This document shows, piece after piece, positions 62,482 to 64,000 of a stretch of 64,000 nucleotides of DNA; positions within the stretch are counted from its first letter, which is position 1, and every line of letters starts with the position of its first letter. The stretch spans positions 1 to 64,000 of the forward strand of contig JACMPP010000077.1 in NCBI GenBank assembly GCA_014377445.1, written 5' to 3'. Under the pieces are notes generated by a model. It saw only the letters and a list, made by a program, of their open reading frames with translations. It had not been told where the DNA came from and searched no databases. The position numbers and the translations under genes were made by a program. The stretch comes from Oligoflexus sp. (lineage in GTDB: Bacteria; Bdellovibrionota_B; Oligoflexia; Oligoflexales; Oligoflexaceae).

Positions 62482-63853
62482 TCAAGCTACAAAGTTCAAA
62501 ACGCGTGCAGCCGTCTTCGGTGTACTCGGGGGCATTGTTACCCTTGGCTGCCAGAATTTGATGCGTCCGACAGCTGCGGGCTCCGCTCCCGCCATGGCGA
62601 TGGAGTCGGAAGACAAATCGCATATCGTGGCGAGCATCAAAGTCTATCTTCAGGATTCTAACCTGAAGGAAGCTTACGTGGGTGACTTCGATCGCACGAC
62701 CTGCGTCGATGGTCTACCCACAGTATGGGCTATGACATTCAAGAGCACTTTTGGCGACCAACTTTTTGATATCGACTATACGGCTCTCGCCGACAAAAAA
62801 GCGAACATCATCAACGTCAAAAGCGGTACAGAACATTTCCAGGTCGCGTCAGACGGTTATCCCAAAGCGATCGCGGGCCAAGGTCTTTGCGACCTACCTT
62901 TCCGCACCGACAGCACCCATCTCACAGCCGCCAGTGATGCCGGCAAACAGATTATGTCGGTCCTCTGGAGCGTCGCTCCCGATTGCCAATTTGAAACCAA
63001 CGCCGAAGGCACGCTTCAGTGCAACATCGCCCATGCGAGCGAGCAAGAGCTTCGGACCCGTCTCGACACGTTGACTCGCAACATGTCGACCAAGTGGAAC
63101 CATCAGCCCTATCTCCTTATCCGTCGTCTGACCCTGACGAAACAGCTCTTGGAAGCGTCGGCTCAGAATGACGATCTCAAAGCCGTTCACAAATTCTGTC
63201 GCATTATCGAATTCTCTCTGCCACATGAATTGCCTTTGAGTTTCCGTTCGAAGACCTGGCAATCCAAGGTCTGTCATGACAAAAGTCCTGAGCTGAAGCT
63301 CATGATGGTCGGTCTCGACCACGCTGTACGCGAAATCGAATCTCTCGCACATCGAATCGAAGACACCAGCCTTGTAGGCACCTTTACCCTCGCGGTCCCT
63401 CATGACAAGAGCCCGGTGAAGGAATACTGGATCACACTCCAGCCTCTCGATCTGCCAGTCCTCGTAAAGAACGACACTCCGGCCCTCAGCCCCTGTGTTT
63501 GGCATCCGCTCTTTTCCGACCAAATGGACAAAGCGCTCATTGCCATGAATCTCGGCCAGATTATCTCAACCGGCAACAAGAGCTTCTGTGCGCCCGTGCC
63601 TGATCTGGCGAAGGCCAAGAAGGACTCAGACATGTACATTCGTACAAGCATTGCCAGCGAAATGGAGTTCCCCATCGTCAACGGCCAATCGAAACTCCTG
63701 CGTTTGCCGACGGGCGACTACAAGTACAATATCACTCAGCTAAATGGACCTTTCTCCGAAGAAATGTTCACGACCGAAGAAATCATCCCGATCAGTATCG
63801 GTCAGGTCAGTTGGAAAACGAATCGACCGCACCTGATCATCAAAAACTGGTAA
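62438..63853 (+). CDS. Exported protein of unknown function coupled to the tail-tube-like gene
   Basis: A 471-residue protein with an N-terminal hydrophobic segment (about 25-38, RAAVFGVLGGIVTLGC) that may be a signal peptide; the lipobox is imperfect (TLGC). The remainder is soluble, with about eight Cys spread through it (SFCAPVPD, CRIIEFSL, CVWHPLF, APDCQFE), which suggests disulfides in the periplasm or outside. No family recognised. The start lies within the end of the tail-tube-like gene, so the two are co-translated and probably work together. Alternative start: GTG 62429. Confidence 0.7.
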   Translation: MNQWIWPFKKFPFFNQATKFKTRAAVFGVLGGIVTLGCQNLMRPTAAGSAPAMAMESEDKSHIVASIKVYLQDSNLKEAYVGDFDRTTCVDGLPTVWAMTFKSTFGDQLFDIDYTALADKKANIINVKSGTEHFQVASDGYPKAIAGQGLCDLPFRTDSTHLTAASDAGKQIMSVLWSVAPDCQFETNAEGTLQCNIAHASEQELRTRLDTLTRNMSTKWNHQPYLLIRRLTLTKQLLEASAQNDDLKAVHKFCRIIEFSLPHELPLSFRSKTWQSKVCHDKSPELKLMMVGLDHAVREIESLAHRIEDTSLVGTFTLAVPHDKSPVKEYWITLQPLDLPVLVKNDTPALSPCVWHPLFSDQMDKALIAMNLGQIISTGNKSFCAPVPDLAKAKKDSDMYIRTSIASEMEFPIVNGQSKLLRLPTGDYKYNITQLNGPFSEEMFTTEEIIPISIGQVSWKTNRPHLIIKNW

Positions 63854-63918
63854 GCAACGTTCCGCATTTCCGCTATATTCCTTCTGCAGTGTAAATACGT
63901 CTACAGAAGGAGCAACTC

Positions 63919-64000
63919 TTGAAATACGCCCTACTTTCTGGCAGCTCACGCCACCAATCCCAAAGCTTCAAAATCGCCAGCTATATCGAAACCGAAATCA
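63919..64000 (+). CDS. NAD(P)H-dependent FMN reductase-like protein, partial
   Basis: Runs off the window end; only 27 codons are visible. TTG 63919 has AAGGAG about 8 nt upstream. YALLSGSSRHQSQSFKIASYI is the phosphate-binding loop and first helix of NAD(P)H-dependent FMN reductases (flavodoxin-like fold). Function cannot be refined from this fragment. Confidence 0.6.
   Translation, partial: MKYALLSGSSRHQSQSFKIASYIETEI

Overview
The window is bacterial chromosomal DNA with densely packed genes, many sharing 4-bp ATGA overlaps, and moderately GC-rich codon use. The gene set points to a motile, LPS-bearing Gram-negative with a curved or pleomorphic cell shape: flagellin, FliG, LpxK, GmhA, a family 9 glycosyltransferase, TolC/MacAB, a BamE-like lipoprotein, a Csd6-like peptidoglycan carboxypeptidase and 6S RNA. 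The mix of a gammaproteobacterium-like histidine operon, a MinD-like ATPase beside a J-like/RodZ-like fusion, and a flagellin with a sigma-54 promoter fits Bdellovibrionota/Oligoflexia best. This is inference; no rRNA or other marker in the window settles it.

Layout. 1-1646 is a decayed mobile-element zone: a disrupted gene tail, the terminal part of an IS3-family element, a 5'-truncated group II intron reverse transcriptase with a recognisable intron domain V, a degraded reading frame and REP-like hairpins. 1647-5565 (minus) is an operon of a MinD-like ATPase, a J-like/RodZ-like protein, RluD and an L,D-carboxypeptidase. 5837-12826 holds a YciB-like membrane protein, soluble transhydrogenase, a MoxR-DUF58-TgpA transglutaminase operon and RsmI. 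The next gap encodes 6S RNA. 13449-19204 holds an aminotransferase, pheST and a periplasmic parvulin. 19368-23555 carries a GP42-like transglutaminase, a BamE-like lipoprotein, a DUF2999-like small protein, a cystathionine PLP enzyme and a CGFS glutaredoxin. 23811-31489 is a YerC/TrpR-family regulator followed by a complete hisGDC(NB)HAF(IE) operon.

31672-38495 holds a GDSL lipoprotein, LPS/sugar genes (GT9, manA, gmhA), RimI, a SurA_N-like protein, HU, an HIT protein and a glutamine amidotransferase. 38729-39709 is flagellin behind a sigma-54 promoter. 39950-46558 holds arginase, a structured MITE-like element, Tgt and a tolC-macA-macB efflux operon. 46625-49608 (minus) holds a receiver protein, a GAF histidine kinase and FliG. 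49902-58298 runs cinA-like, lpxK, phoB-phoR and pstSCAB with a candidate Pho box and no phoU. 58511-64000 has aspS (with a non-discriminating signature), a TPR-like protein, RidA, an exported tail-tube-like protein coupled to a large exported protein of unknown function, and the start of a flavin reductase.

The most unusual items are the exported gp19/eCIS-tube-like protein with its coupled partner (62017-63853), the 6S RNA, the YerC-his arrangement with a leader reading frame, the 123-nt structured element before tgt, and the operon joining a RodZ-like regulator to a cell-shape peptidase. No tRNA, rRNA or CRISPR array was seen.
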